Below, one piece after another: positions 1 through 7,683 of a stretch of 64,000 nucleotides of DNA. Below the pieces are notes generated by a model. The model did not search any database. It was not told where the DNA came from and was given only the letters and a program-made list of their open reading frames with translations. Where the stretch lies: contig NZ_JACMYO010000017.1 of the NCBI RefSeq assembly GCF_020889685.1, forward strand, positions 1 through 64,000, in the 5' to 3' direction. The DNA comes from Bradyrhizobium oropedii. Lineage in GTDB: Bacteria > Pseudomonadota > Alphaproteobacteria > Rhizobiales > Xanthobacteraceae. Both the position numbers and the translations under genes were made by a program. The stretch's first letter is position 1, and each line of letters begins with the position of its first letter.

Positions 1-1362
1 GGTCACATAGCCTGAGATCGTGTTGCCGCTCTGGTCCAGCACGACGCCGAGACCGGAGGCGCTGTCGATCAGATTGGTCGCGGTGCCGTTGGCGGCGATG
101 CTCAGCGCATAGGCCGTCGTTCCGCCGTCGGCACCGGTCACCACATTGAACGCGCCGGCGAAGTTTTCCTTGCCCAGCGTATGCCCCTGCGTCGGCGACG
201 CATCGGGCGTCGAGCCGTTGACGCCGGCGTTGGTCGCGGCCGACAGATAGGCTTCGAACGTGTTCAACGAGCTCGTCGTCCCGCTCAACGAGATCGCCGG
301 ACCATCGTCCAGGAACGTCAGATGCGGACCGACATCGGCGGTCGCGGTACCGGTGTGGTTGTTGTTATCCGTCACCGTCGCCGTCAGCGTGACCATCCCG
401 GCGGGCAAATGCACGCCTTCGTTGATGTCACCTCCGACCTCGCCGGTACCCTCGTGCATCGAGCGCAGATCGGTGAGCGTGATATGGCCGGTCGCGTCCA
501 CGGAGATCGTGAAGTTGGCGAGGCCGTTCTGACCTCCTTCCCTGCCGACGACCTGTCCGTTCTCCAGGAACAGGAACACATGGTTGCCGGTCTGCGAGTC
601 GATCAAACCGGAATCGACGCCTGGCGCGCTGATCGACAGCGCGAAGGTCAGCGACTTCTCGCCACCGGGCACGGTGATCGAGAACGGGATCAGCCCCGTC
701 GCCACGGTCGAACCTGCGGGTCCGAGCCCGGAGCCAGCGATCCCGTTGGTCGCAACGGTCAGGAAGCTCTCGTCCACGGCCAGATCCGGCGCAGCGCCCA
801 GGGAAATGGTGGGGGCAGCAGGAGTAGACGACTGCGGGAGGTTGGTACCGGTCGGCGGCGTGTCGGTGAAATTCGGCAGCGTTTCCGGCCCAGCCAGAAC
901 GTTGGTGGGAACGGGACCGAGATCATCCACCGCAAACGGACGGAAGTTCGCGCCGCTCGCCTGCGCGTTGCCGGTCGCGCCACCATTGTCGGCCGCCGGC
1001 AACACGGACGAATCCGTGCCGATCGGAAACAGGCCTGCAAACTCCTGGACCGAGACGTCGCGACCGGGCGCCATCTCAATCGTAACGTTGCTCTGCCCAT
1101 CCGCACGGGAGTCGAAGAACGGCTCAACCGTGACGGTCGACTGGTTGTCGAACAGGATGATCAGCTTTTCGCCGATATGAACCAGCGTGATCTTTTCATT
1201 GGCGATCGACGAGAAGTCGACCTTCGCTTTCTGGTCGTATCCAAGATTGACGACGACCGCCTGATCGGTCAGCGGCTTGGTCAGCTTGTAAATTCGTACG
1301 GGAGCCGAATTGGTGGAATTGCCGGTGCCGGTAGCCTGAGCGACCTGAAACGAACCCTGCAT
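1..1362 (-). CDS. Giant T1SS-type repeat adhesin, N-terminal part (cut by window edge)
   Basis: The frame is open from the ATG at 1362 to the window edge (454 codons) with no stop, so only the N-terminal part is present. The start has GCGGAG upstream and an in-frame TAA just beyond it. There is no Sec signal, as expected for a type I-secreted protein whose export signal is C-terminal. Residues ~20-120 form a globular head; residues ~140-185 are a Pro/Thr/Gly linker. From ~190 there are long Gly/Asp/Thr-rich beta repeats of about 150 residues (motifs such as FSITVPGGEKSLTFALSIS, VFLFLENGQVVGREGG and LTFLDDGPA) that match the T1SS-143/DUF5801 repeats-in-toxin pattern known from very large rhizobial surface proteins. 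A second repeat begins near residue 355. A role in attachment or biofilm is inferred from the family. No secretion genes are visible in the window. Confidence 0.82.
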   Translation of the reverse strand, partial: MQGSFQVAQATGTGNSTNSAPVRIYKLTKPLTDQAVVVNLGYDQKAKVDFSSIANEKITLVHIGEKLIILFDNQSTVTVEPFFDSRADGQSNVTIEMAPGRDVSVQEFAGLFPIGTDSSVLPAADNGGATGNAQASGANFRPFAVDDLGPVPTNVLAGPETLPNFTDTPPTGTNLPQSSTPAAPTISLGAAPDLAVDESFLTVATNGIAGSGLGPAGSTVATGLIPFSITVPGGEKSLTFALSISAPGVDSGLIDSQTGNHVFLFLENGQVVGREGGQNGLANFTISVDATGHITLTDLRSMHEGTGEVGGDINEGVHLPAGMVTLTATVTDNNNHTGTATADVGPHLTFLDDGPAISLSGTTSSLNTFEAYLSAATNAGVNGSTPDASPTQGHTLGKENFAGAFNVVTGADGGTTAYALSIAANGTATNLIDSASGLGVVLDQSGNTISGYVT

Positions 1363-1600
1363 TATCGACTCCGCAAAAAATGCGATTAGAGGAAAAATTG
1401 TAGAAAAATTTACTTTTAGGCTATTGTTAACCCTCCCCTCCGGTCAAGAAATGTATTTGGTTAATCAATGCTTTCCCTGCGAGTGTGGTAAAGATCGAAC
1501 AGGTCGGGGCTGCAAGAACAATGGTTTAGCCCGCCTGACTTGGTCGAAAGGCAGTATTTGCCCGGCCCTGTTCGTCCTTGCCGGCGATTTGGAGCGGTCG

Positions 1601-2038
1601 ATGCGGGTGATTCTACGGGGATGCGCCGCGGTTTTGCTTTGGGGCTCGATCGGCGCGGCATCCGCACAAGCCCCAACACCGGTCCCGCAGCAAACCACGG
1701 TCGAACGCCAAGTTCGCGCCCTGGCCAACCGGGAGACTCAAACCGGCATCTATCTCAACGTGTTACCTGATTGCACGTCGGGGCCGCTGCCGACCATCCG
1801 TCTGGTCACGCCACCAGCCGCCGGAAAGGTCGTGGTGAAGACAGCGAACGCCAAGACGACCAATTACAAGGCCTGCCTGGCGCTCGAGGTGCCGGCCTAT
1901 GTCGCCTTCTACAAGGCGCCACCCGAATTTCTCGGCGACGACGCGCTGACCATCGAGGTCAAGTATCAGGGCGGCCGCACCGAAATTCAGAAGATCACAG
2001 TCAAGGTGAGCGGACCTGGCGGCCAGCAAAAGATCTAA
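1601..2038 (+). CDS. Small exported protein of unknown function
   Basis: 145 residues. The start MRVILRGCAAVLLWGS is chosen because a Sec signal peptide follows at once and ends near ASAQA, predicting a periplasmic protein. An open frame extends upstream to 1424, but that part looks unlike a protein. The mature part is a small beta-rich domain with two cysteines (in LPDCTSG and YKACLAL) that could form a disulphide; it includes TIRLVTPPAAGKVVVKT and LTIEVKYQGGRTEIQKITVKV. This resembles one Ig-like or cadherin-like sandwich, but I do not recognise the family. It is divergent from the giant adhesin gene, so a surface-related role is possible but unproven. Confidence 0.7.
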   Translation: MRVILRGCAAVLLWGSIGAASAQAPTPVPQQTTVERQVRALANRETQTGIYLNVLPDCTSGPLPTIRLVTPPAAGKVVVKTANAKTTNYKACLALEVPAYVAFYKAPPEFLGDDALTIEVKYQGGRTEIQKITVKVSGPGGQQKI

Positions 2039-2110
2039 CGCGACGCGCGACCTTGCCCACGCTCTCACGGGCGCATCCATGTCCAGCCGTTCCGGGCCTG
2101 AAACTCCGCC

Positions 2111-2668
2111 TCAGAGCGGATCGCCTTCAGCCGTCTCCTGCTCCAGTTCGCGCGAGACCTCGCTCGGTGCTGCGGCTGGCTGGCCAAGCGAAGCCTTATC
2201 CTCGTGGCAATCGCTGATCCGACGGGCGACCACCCGGTCCATCCTCGGCGCCTGCCCGTGAACTTCATTGACCTCGGTGTAGGCCTCGTCGCTCAAAACC
2301 GTGATGACGGTGCTGACCGGCCCCATATAGTCGCAGCGGTTGGAGAAGACGTATTTGTTGCTGATCTTCTCCGGCCTCGAAGAATGGCAATTTCCGATCG
2401 ATGGGGACGAGAACGTCGCCTTCATCGCCTGGGTCGGGTCAACACAGCGGGTCATTTCGCGCTCGAGCAGCTTTTGCCGCACGTTCGACGGCGACACGAG
2501 CTCCATCGTCCGCACGAAGCGCCACATGCCTTTCCGGAATGTCGGTCCGTTGAAGCCGTCGTCGGCCACCGCGCCATGGGAGGCAAGCAAGGATACGGAA
2601 AGCGCGATCACGACGCCAAGCATGCATGCGAAGACCTTCGACTGCCCGAAGCCCTCACGCGAAGTCAT
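2111..2668 (-). CDS. DUF3617-like exported protein, copy 1
   Basis: 185 residues from the ATG at 2668, which has AAGGA eight bases upstream; two further ATGs upstream (2692, 2701) lack a ribosome site. A Sec signal (LGVVIALSVSLLASHGAVA) precedes a mature domain that starts FRKGMWRFVRTME and carries conserved cysteines (RCVDP, GNCHS, NRCDYMG, ISDC). The whole pattern is shared with the next gene (2921-3472), so the two are tandem paralogues. The layout fits the DUF3617 family of small periplasmic proteins, whose function is unknown. The C-terminal ~25 residues are acidic, low in complexity and not shared with the paralogue. Confidence 0.75.
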   Translation of the reverse strand: MTSREGFGQSKVFACMLGVVIALSVSLLASHGAVADDGFNGPTFRKGMWRFVRTMELVSPSNVRQKLLEREMTRCVDPTQAMKATFSSPSIGNCHSSRPEKISNKYVFSNRCDYMGPVSTVITVLSDEAYTEVNEVHGQAPRMDRVVARRISDCHEDKASLGQPAAAPSEVSRELEQETAEGDPL

Positions 2669-2920
2669 TTGTTGAATCCTTATCGACCGCATGATGCGCA
2701 TCGCGTGCCTATTACTTGAAGCACGCCCAACCTCACTTCATTCCAGAACACTTCGCGTTAAGGTCGAGTAAATACTCGCCCTTTTGGTTGAGGTTCTCCG
2801 CTGTGGGATGCACGTCGCCATGAGCCGGTCCAGGCCGGTCGCAAATCAAGCCCGCAGCTCAGCCGCTCACGAGCTGATGCAGGCAAGCTTGCCTGCCAGC
2901 TTCCCTGGCTGATCGCCAAC

Positions 2921-3472
2921 CTAGTGCTGCAAACGCGCCGGAGCCGACTTTTCGGAGTTGGCTGCACCTCCGTCATCGCAGTCGCCGATCCTCGTCGCGA
3001 CGACCGTGTCGGTCTTGGGATGTTCTCCGGTGCTGACCTCGTTCAGCTCGGTATAGGCCTCGTCGCTGCGTACGGTAATGACGGTGGTGACCGCGCCCAT
3101 GTAATCGCATCGGCGCCCGAAGGTGTACTGATTGCCGACTTTTTCGGGCTTGTCCGAGACGCAGTTTCCGACCGGATCCGGCGAAAAGGTCGCCTTCATC
3201 GCGAAGGTCGGGTCGACACAGCGCGTCGTCTCCGCGTTGACCACGCGATACTTGAAATTCTTGTTGGCGGTCCTGACGACGTCGAGCGTTCGGATAAAGC
3301 GCCACAAGCCCTTGCGGAAGCTGGGGCCGGAGAAGGGTTGAGAGGGCTGGGCCGCTGCGTCCCCGCCGCTCGCCGGTTGGGGAGATGGTGCCTGTGCATG
3401 CGCCGTCAGCGACGACGCCGGGATAAACATCAGGGTGAGCAACGAAACTGCAATGGCACCACGGAAGTTCAT
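2921..3472 (-). CDS. DUF3617-like exported protein, copy 2
   Basis: 183 residues. The ATG at 3472 follows a GGTGGGA ribosome site and opens with a Sec signal (GAIAVSLLTLMFIPASSLTAHAQA). A Pro/Gln/Ala-rich linker leads to the DUF3617-like domain, beginning FRKGLWRFIRTLDVV and ending VVATRIGDC. It shares RCVDPTFAMKATFS, CDYMGAVTTVITV and SDEAYTELNEV with the gene at 2111-2668. The cysteines are in the same places, so the same fold with two disulphides is likely. Separate signal peptides and 252 bp between the genes suggest an old duplication with independent expression. Confidence 0.75.
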   Translation of the reverse strand: MNFRGAIAVSLLTLMFIPASSLTAHAQAPSPQPASGGDAAAQPSQPFSGPSFRKGLWRFIRTLDVVRTANKNFKYRVVNAETTRCVDPTFAMKATFSPDPVGNCVSDKPEKVGNQYTFGRRCDYMGAVTTVITVRSDEAYTELNEVSTGEHPKTDTVVATRIGDCDDGGAANSEKSAPARLQH

Positions 3473-3776
3473 TCCCACCCCCGATGTTCGTCCGAAACCC
3501 GTTCGCGATGCGATCCGGTCAGGCTCGCGAAGCAGTCCCACGAAACGACTTAACTGCCCCACCACTTGCAGGCCAATTGTGGCCAGTAAAGGCACGTTGT
3601 CGCAGCACGACGGCCCTCAACCTAATTCCGCTCCATTGCAGCAAACTTGCAACACTCGGCGCTCGAACCCTGTGCCTACCGCTGCCGCAGGTTTGACCTT
3701 GGAGACTTTTTTTGCTCATTTGGCACGAGATATTTTTTCTCAATTACTTTGCCTATCGCTGGACGAGGGGGCGCAG
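3473..3776. other. Divergent intergenic region
   Basis: 304 bp between two divergently transcribed exported-protein genes. It must hold both promoters. I see a short dyad GGCCA-ATTG-TGGCC near 3571-3585 and runs of T around 3705-3740, but no recognisable operator or RNA gene. Confidence 0.4.
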
Positions 3777-4151
3777 ATGCGTATTCGAATTGGCTACATG
3801 GTCGCGGGCATTTTGGCTTTGGGCGCAGCGCTGTCGGGCACTTCCCGGCAAGCGACTGCCGCGGATCTCGGCCTGGTCACGAAGGCACCAGTCGGCACCT
3901 GCACCGAGATCGTGTTCACCTGCGAGAACGGCCATCAGTATCCGCTGTGCCCGCGCGCTGTGTCGGTCGAGGGCGAAGTGGTCACCGCCTCACTGCTCAC
4001 CGGCCGCGGCGGCATCCATGTGCGGCACGTGCCGATGGGCGTCGGCTATCGCTATGCCGGCCGTGGCGTCTGGCTGGATGGCTTCCGGGAAAATGCGCTG
4101 CTCAACTTCGGCAAGCACCACCAGGTGGCGTGCAGCATCGCGCACTCATGA
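3777..4151 (+). CDS. Small exported protein, hypothetical
   Basis: 124 residues. The ATG at 3777 is preceded by GAGGGGGCG and followed by a signal peptide (GYMVAGILALGAALSGTSRQATAA), so export to the periplasm is expected. The mature part carries four cysteines (GTCTEIVFTCENG, YPLCPRA, QVACSIA), which suggests a disulphide-stabilised domain. It reads GTCTEIVFTC-ENGHQYPLCPRAV, then a Gly/His/Val-rich stretch GGIHVRHVPMGVGYRYAGRG. I do not recognise the family. It lies next to three other small secreted proteins of unknown role. Confidence 0.68.
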   Translation: MRIRIGYMVAGILALGAALSGTSRQATAADLGLVTKAPVGTCTEIVFTCENGHQYPLCPRAVSVEGEVVTASLLTGRGGIHVRHVPMGVGYRYAGRGVWLDGFRENALLNFGKHHQVACSIAHS

Positions 4152-4213
4152 GTGTGCGCTCTGCGTCGCTCCAATTGGCGTGACGCAGAGCACTTCAAGC
4201 AGCTGAGCGCTCT

Positions 4214-4477
4214 TCACCCCTTGGTGTGGAGCACGACGCGCGATGAGCGCGAGAACATGTAAGCCTTCGGATAGACGTAGACCGGGCAGTGGTCCTGCCA
4301 CTGGTACAGCTGCCAATTCCATTTCCAGCAGCCCGATTCGATCTGAGGCTCCTGCACGTAGTCCAGCCGGTACGGCGGATCGCCAAATGGGTAAATCTCG
4401 CCAGATCGCGCCGCCGTCGATGACAGGACGACGATTGAAGCGGCCGCCGCAATGATCACAGAAAACGACTTGTTCAT
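4214..4477 (-). CDS. Small exported protein, hypothetical
   Basis: 87 residues from an ATG with GAGGGGCG upstream. A signal peptide (FSVIIAAAASIVVLSSTAARS) is followed by a short mature chain rich in Trp, Tyr and Pro (GCWKWNWQLYQWQDHCPVYVYP) with two cysteines. No family is recognised. It converges with the gene at 3777-4151. Confidence 0.6.
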   Translation of the reverse strand: MNKSFSVIIAAAASIVVLSSTAARSGEIYPFGDPPYRLDYVQEPQIESGCWKWNWQLYQWQDHCPVYVYPKAYMFSRSSRVVLHTKG

Positions 4478-4579
4478 AACGCCCCTCGATCGAATGACGT
4501 GACGGCACAAGAGTGCCAAATCCACCGGTCCCTATCAAGGTGCCGGCCGCCACACTCCGGCGCCAATCGACCGTTCCAG

Positions 4580-4676
4580 AGCGTTTTCGAGCGAAGTGGG
4601 TCCCGGTTCGCATGAAGAAAACGCGTCAGAACAAAAATCTGGAGCCTCGTTCCGATTTAATCGGAAGGAGGTTCTA
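4580..4676. repeat. Dispersed stem-loop repeat, family A, copy 1
   Basis: About 97 bp, closely matching 11314-11415. It contains two hairpins: GCGTTTTC...GAAAACGC near its start and TTCCGAT-TTA-ATCGGAA near its end. The last bases overlap the stop codon of the SDR gene at 4674. I recall this type of element as common between genes in Bradyrhizobium; it may act as a terminator or 3' mRNA stabiliser (inference). Confidence 0.75.
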
Positions 4677-5444
4677 GACCGCGCGATTCTGTGTCGGCGA
4701 GCGGCCGCCGCCGTCGGCGACCAGCACCGCACCGGTCACGAAGGACGCCTCGTCGGAGGCCAGAAACAGGCAGCACGCCGCGATCTCGGCCGGCTCGGCC
4801 ATCCGTCCCAACGCGATCCGCCGTTCGACGCCGCGAAACTCGGCATCGGGTGTGGTGCCGTTCTGGTCTGCGAGCAATTGCATTTCATAGGCGCTCATCG
4901 GCGTACGCACCCAGCCGGGCGCGACCGCGTTGGCGCGGATGCCGTCGGCGCCGTGTGCGTAAGCCAGCGAACGCGTATAGGCGACCACGGCCGCCTTGCT
5001 CGCAGCGTAACTTGCGCTATCCGGGCTGGCATTGAACGCGGCAACGGAGGCGACGTTCACGATCGCTCCCCCGCGCTGCCGCAGCAGCGGCAAGGATGCG
5101 CGACAGACCCGCATGGTGCCGGTGAGGTTGACATCAAGCGTCCTGGCCCAGACCTCGTCGGAGACGGTCGCGGGCTGATCCGGCACAATCAGGCCGGCCG
5201 CGTTGACGACGATGTCGAGCCACGCGCCGCAGGCGTTGACGGCCCTGGCGACGTCGTCCGGCCGGGTGACATCACCATGGAACGCCTGCCCGCCGCACTC
5301 GGCCGCAGCGGCCTGAAGCGCAGCGTCGCCGAGGCCGAACAGCACGACGCGCGCGCCGCTCAACGCCAGCAGCGCAGCCGTGGCCCGGCCGATCCCGGTG
5401 GCTGCGCCGGTCACCAGCGCCGTCTTTCCGTCCAGCCGCGGCAT
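4674..5444 (-). CDS. SDR-family oxidoreductase
   Basis: 256 residues. This is a classical short-chain dehydrogenase/reductase: the NAD(P)-binding motif TGAATGIGRAT is at residue ~12, VNAAGLI in the middle, SVAAFNA before the catalytic Tyr/Lys pair in SYAASKAAVVAYTRS, and a C-terminal VLVADGG. The ATG at 5444 is chosen because the longer GTG-initiated frame would translate a dispersed repeat. It overlaps the stop of a 17-codon frame made by that repeat (TGATG). This is the last gene of a minus-strand operon (aldehyde dehydrogenase, aminotransferase, SDR, SDR), so an alcohol or keto intermediate of amine breakdown is a reasonable substrate, but the specificity cannot be read from the sequence. 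Confidence 0.87.
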   Translation of the reverse strand: MPRLDGKTALVTGAATGIGRATAALLALSGARVVLFGLGDAALQAAAAECGGQAFHGDVTRPDDVARAVNACGAWLDIVVNAAGLIVPDQPATVSDEVWARTLDVNLTGTMRVCRASLPLLRQRGGAIVNVASVAAFNASPDSASYAASKAAVVAYTRSLAYAHGADGIRANAVAPGWVRTPMSAYEMQLLADQNGTTPDAEFRGVERRIALGRMAEPAEIAACCLFLASDEASFVTGAVLVADGGGRSPTQNRAV

Positions 5445-5497
5445 CAGAGCGTGATCCGGAAAAGTGGAAACCGGTCTTCCGAAAAGCTCATGCTCAT
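5445..5497. repeat. Dispersed stem-loop repeat, family B, copy 1
   Basis: About 53 bp related to 30349-30395: an arm like AGCATGAGCTTTTCGG pairs with CCGGAAAAGTGG on the opposite side. It fills the whole gap between the two SDR genes and encodes a 17-codon frame on the minus strand. Confidence 0.65.
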
Positions 5498-6295
5498 CTA
5501 GACTCCCCACTGCCGTTCGACGGCAAATCCGGTCTCCGGCAGCGTCGAGCCGCCGTCGACGACGATGGTTTGCCCGGTGACATATCTGGCTTCGGCGGAG
5601 GCGAGATAGAGCATCGCGCAGCCGATGTCGTCGGCACTCCCCATGTGTCCCATCGGAATGAAGCGTTCGAGTTTCGCCTTGCTCTCAGGCGCACTCATGG
5701 TGCCGCAGCCCGGCTTCTCGATGAAGCCCGCCTCGACGCCGTTGACCGTGATGCCGTCGCGCGCGAGCTCGAACGCGGCGCCACGGATGAATGCATTGAC
5801 GCCGGCCTTTGCTGCCGAGTAATGCGCGCCGCCGCCCATTGCGACACGCGCGGATACCGAGGACGTTATGAGAATGCGCCCGAACCTGGCGGCGCGCATA
5901 TGCGGAGCTGCGGCCTGCGCGAGCCAGATGCTGGCGTTCAGGTTCAGCGCCAGCGTCTCGTCGAGCTTGGCTTCATCAAGCTCCTCGAGCGAAGCCCACG
6001 GGCAACCGCCGGCGTTGTGCACGACAATATCGAGTCGGCTGTATTTGGCTGCGACACCGTCAACCATCGCACGCAAGCTACTCCGGTCGAGCCGGTCGAA
6101 CGGGATGCAATGCACCGACCGTCCATCGGCCGCCAGTTCACGCGCCAGCGCCTCGGCCACATCGAGCGTCCGGTTGGCGATCACCACGGTCGCGCCGGCC
6201 TGCGCAAGCCTCGTCACGATGGCTGCGCCGATCCCCCTGCCGCCGCCGGTGACGATGGCAACCCGGCCGTCAAGATTGAACGGAGGCGCCTGCAT
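5498..6295 (-). CDS. SDR-family oxidoreductase
   Basis: 265 residues. SDR signatures are the cofactor loop TGGGRGIGAA near residue 17, NAGG in HNAGGCPWAS, SSVSARVA with the catalytic Ser, and YSAAK in GAHYSAAKAGVNAF. The C-terminus ends VTGQTIVVDGGST, as in classical SDRs. The ATG at 6295 overlaps the aminotransferase stop by one base (TGATG), so translation is coupled. A reductase or dehydrogenase acting on the carbonyl or alcohol product of the upstream aminotransferase or aldehyde dehydrogenase is the likely role; the substrate is unknown. Confidence 0.88.
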   Translation of the reverse strand: MQAPPFNLDGRVAIVTGGGRGIGAAIVTRLAQAGATVVIANRTLDVAEALARELAADGRSVHCIPFDRLDRSSLRAMVDGVAAKYSRLDIVVHNAGGCPWASLEELDEAKLDETLALNLNASIWLAQAAAPHMRAARFGRILITSSVSARVAMGGGAHYSAAKAGVNAFIRGAAFELARDGITVNGVEAGFIEKPGCGTMSAPESKAKLERFIPMGHMGSADDIGCAMLYLASAEARYVTGQTIVVDGGSTLPETGFAVERQWGV

Positions 6296-7683
6296 CAGAT
6301 TGCTCCCGCCCCTTTCACGAGATCGATGAACTGCGCGAACACCGCCGTGTGCTTGTCCACGTCCCGGGCCGACGTCGCCGGACACATCAGCAGCATGGTA
6401 TGAAACGGCGTCACCAGAATGCCTTCGTTCATGTAGAACGCATGCAGCAAGGTCTCGAGATCGGGTTGTCTCCCGGCAATGACGTCGGCGCCGCTGCGCG
6501 GCGGCTTCGGCATGAACATGATCTCGGCGCGCGCGCCGATCTGGGTGACGTGCCAGGGCAGACCGGCCGCTTCGATCAACCGGCGCGCTTCCTGCGCGAG
6601 CCACGTTGCGGTTCCGATCATCCGCTCGTAATTCGCAGAGGTCAGCACCTTCTCCAGCACCGCGCGCATGGTGGCAACCGTCAAGGCGTTGCCGGCGAGC
6701 GTGCCGCCGAATCCAAGATGCGCGGACTGCCGCTGGCGCGGATTAACATGGGGAACGAGCTTCCAGAGCCGCTCGGCGATCTCCTCGTTGAGGCCGAAGA
6801 CGCCGGCCGGGATGCCGCCCGCGATCGCTTTGCCCGCGACGAGAATGTCGGACTCGAGTCCATACGCCTGGCTATAACCTCCCGGTCCACAGGACAGCGT
6901 ATGGGTCTCGTCGATGATCAGGACAGTGCCGGCGCGCCGGGTCAGGTCGCGCAACGCCTGGTGAAAACCAGGATCGACCGGGATCATGCCGAAATTCGTC
7001 ATCAGCGGCTCGGTCAGCACGCAGGCGACGTCGCCATGCGCAAGCGCCGCCTCGAGCGCGGCAACATCATTGAACTCGACGACCCGGCTCACGGCATCAT
7101 GGTCGATGCCGTTAGGATGGATCATGTTGCGCAGGCCGACCCGACCGTCGCGGATCTCGACATGCGCTTCCTCGACGCCGCCATGATAGCAGCCGGAGAA
7201 CACCAGCACCTTGCGCCGGCCGGTGATCATGCGCGAGATACGGATCGCAGCGCGGTTGGCGTCGGTCGCCGACGTCGTCAGCGTCCAGTATTTCGGACCG
7301 AAACGGCGCGACAGCTCCGCACCGACCCAGATACTGTCCTCTGTCGGCAGCATCATGGTCGCACCACGCTTGAGCTGAGCGAGCGCAGCCTCCGTCACCG
7401 CCTCGGGCGCGTGCCCGCACATGCCGCCGGTGTCGCCGAGACAGAAATCGATATAGTCGCGTCCGTCGATGTCCCTGATATGCGCGCCATTCGCTTGCTC
7501 GGCATAGACCGGAAAGCCACCGGCCCAGCGCCGCATCCAGTGCGATGGGCCGCCATACAGGTAATGCTGCCTGCCTTCCTGCCACGCCGCTGCCGATCGC
7601 GGATGCAGCGCCCGAAAGCGCTCCTGCTCGGCGTCGAGCAATCGATTCAGAGTGCCGGTGCGTTCAGCGGTTGCAGATGTCAT
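6295..7683 (-). CDS. Class III PLP-dependent aminotransferase (GSA-aminomutase-like)
   Basis: 462 residues. The PLP lysine is K285 in ILVAGKAIAGGIPAG, and the cofactor-binding aspartate is D258 in IIDETHT. DETHT, rather than the DEV usual in omega-aminotransferases, places it near glutamate-1-semialdehyde aminomutases. A real hemL is unlikely because the gene is embedded in a catabolic operon and has a long N-terminal extension. The ATG overlaps the aldehyde dehydrogenase stop by four bases (ATGA), and the downstream SDR start overlaps its own stop. The likely role is transfer of an amino group from an amine or omega-amino acid to a keto acid; the resulting aldehyde would suit the adjacent dehydrogenase. 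The substrate is not determined. Confidence 0.87.
   Translation of the reverse strand: MTSATAERTGTLNRLLDAEQERFRALHPRSAAAWQEGRQHYLYGGPSHWMRRWAGGFPVYAEQANGAHIRDIDGRDYIDFCLGDTGGMCGHAPEAVTEAALAQLKRGATMMLPTEDSIWVGAELSRRFGPKYWTLTTSATDANRAAIRISRMITGRRKVLVFSGCYHGGVEEAHVEIRDGRVGLRNMIHPNGIDHDAVSRVVEFNDVAALEAALAHGDVACVLTEPLMTNFGMIPVDPGFHQALRDLTRRAGTVLIIDETHTLSCGPGGYSQAYGLESDILVAGKAIAGGIPAGVFGLNEEIAERLWKLVPHVNPRQRQSAHLGFGGTLAGNALTVATMRAVLEKVLTSANYERMIGTATWLAQEARRLIEAAGLPWHVTQIGARAEIMFMPKPPRSGADVIAGRQPDLETLLHAFYMNEGILVTPFHTMLLMCPATSARDVDKHTAVFAQFIDLVKGAGAI

Noticed and set aside
6295-7683. Assignment as hemL (glutamate-1-semialdehyde aminomutase)
   Set aside because: The DETHT motif is shared, but the protein is longer and lies in a catabolic operon; alphaproteobacteria make aminolevulinate by another route.
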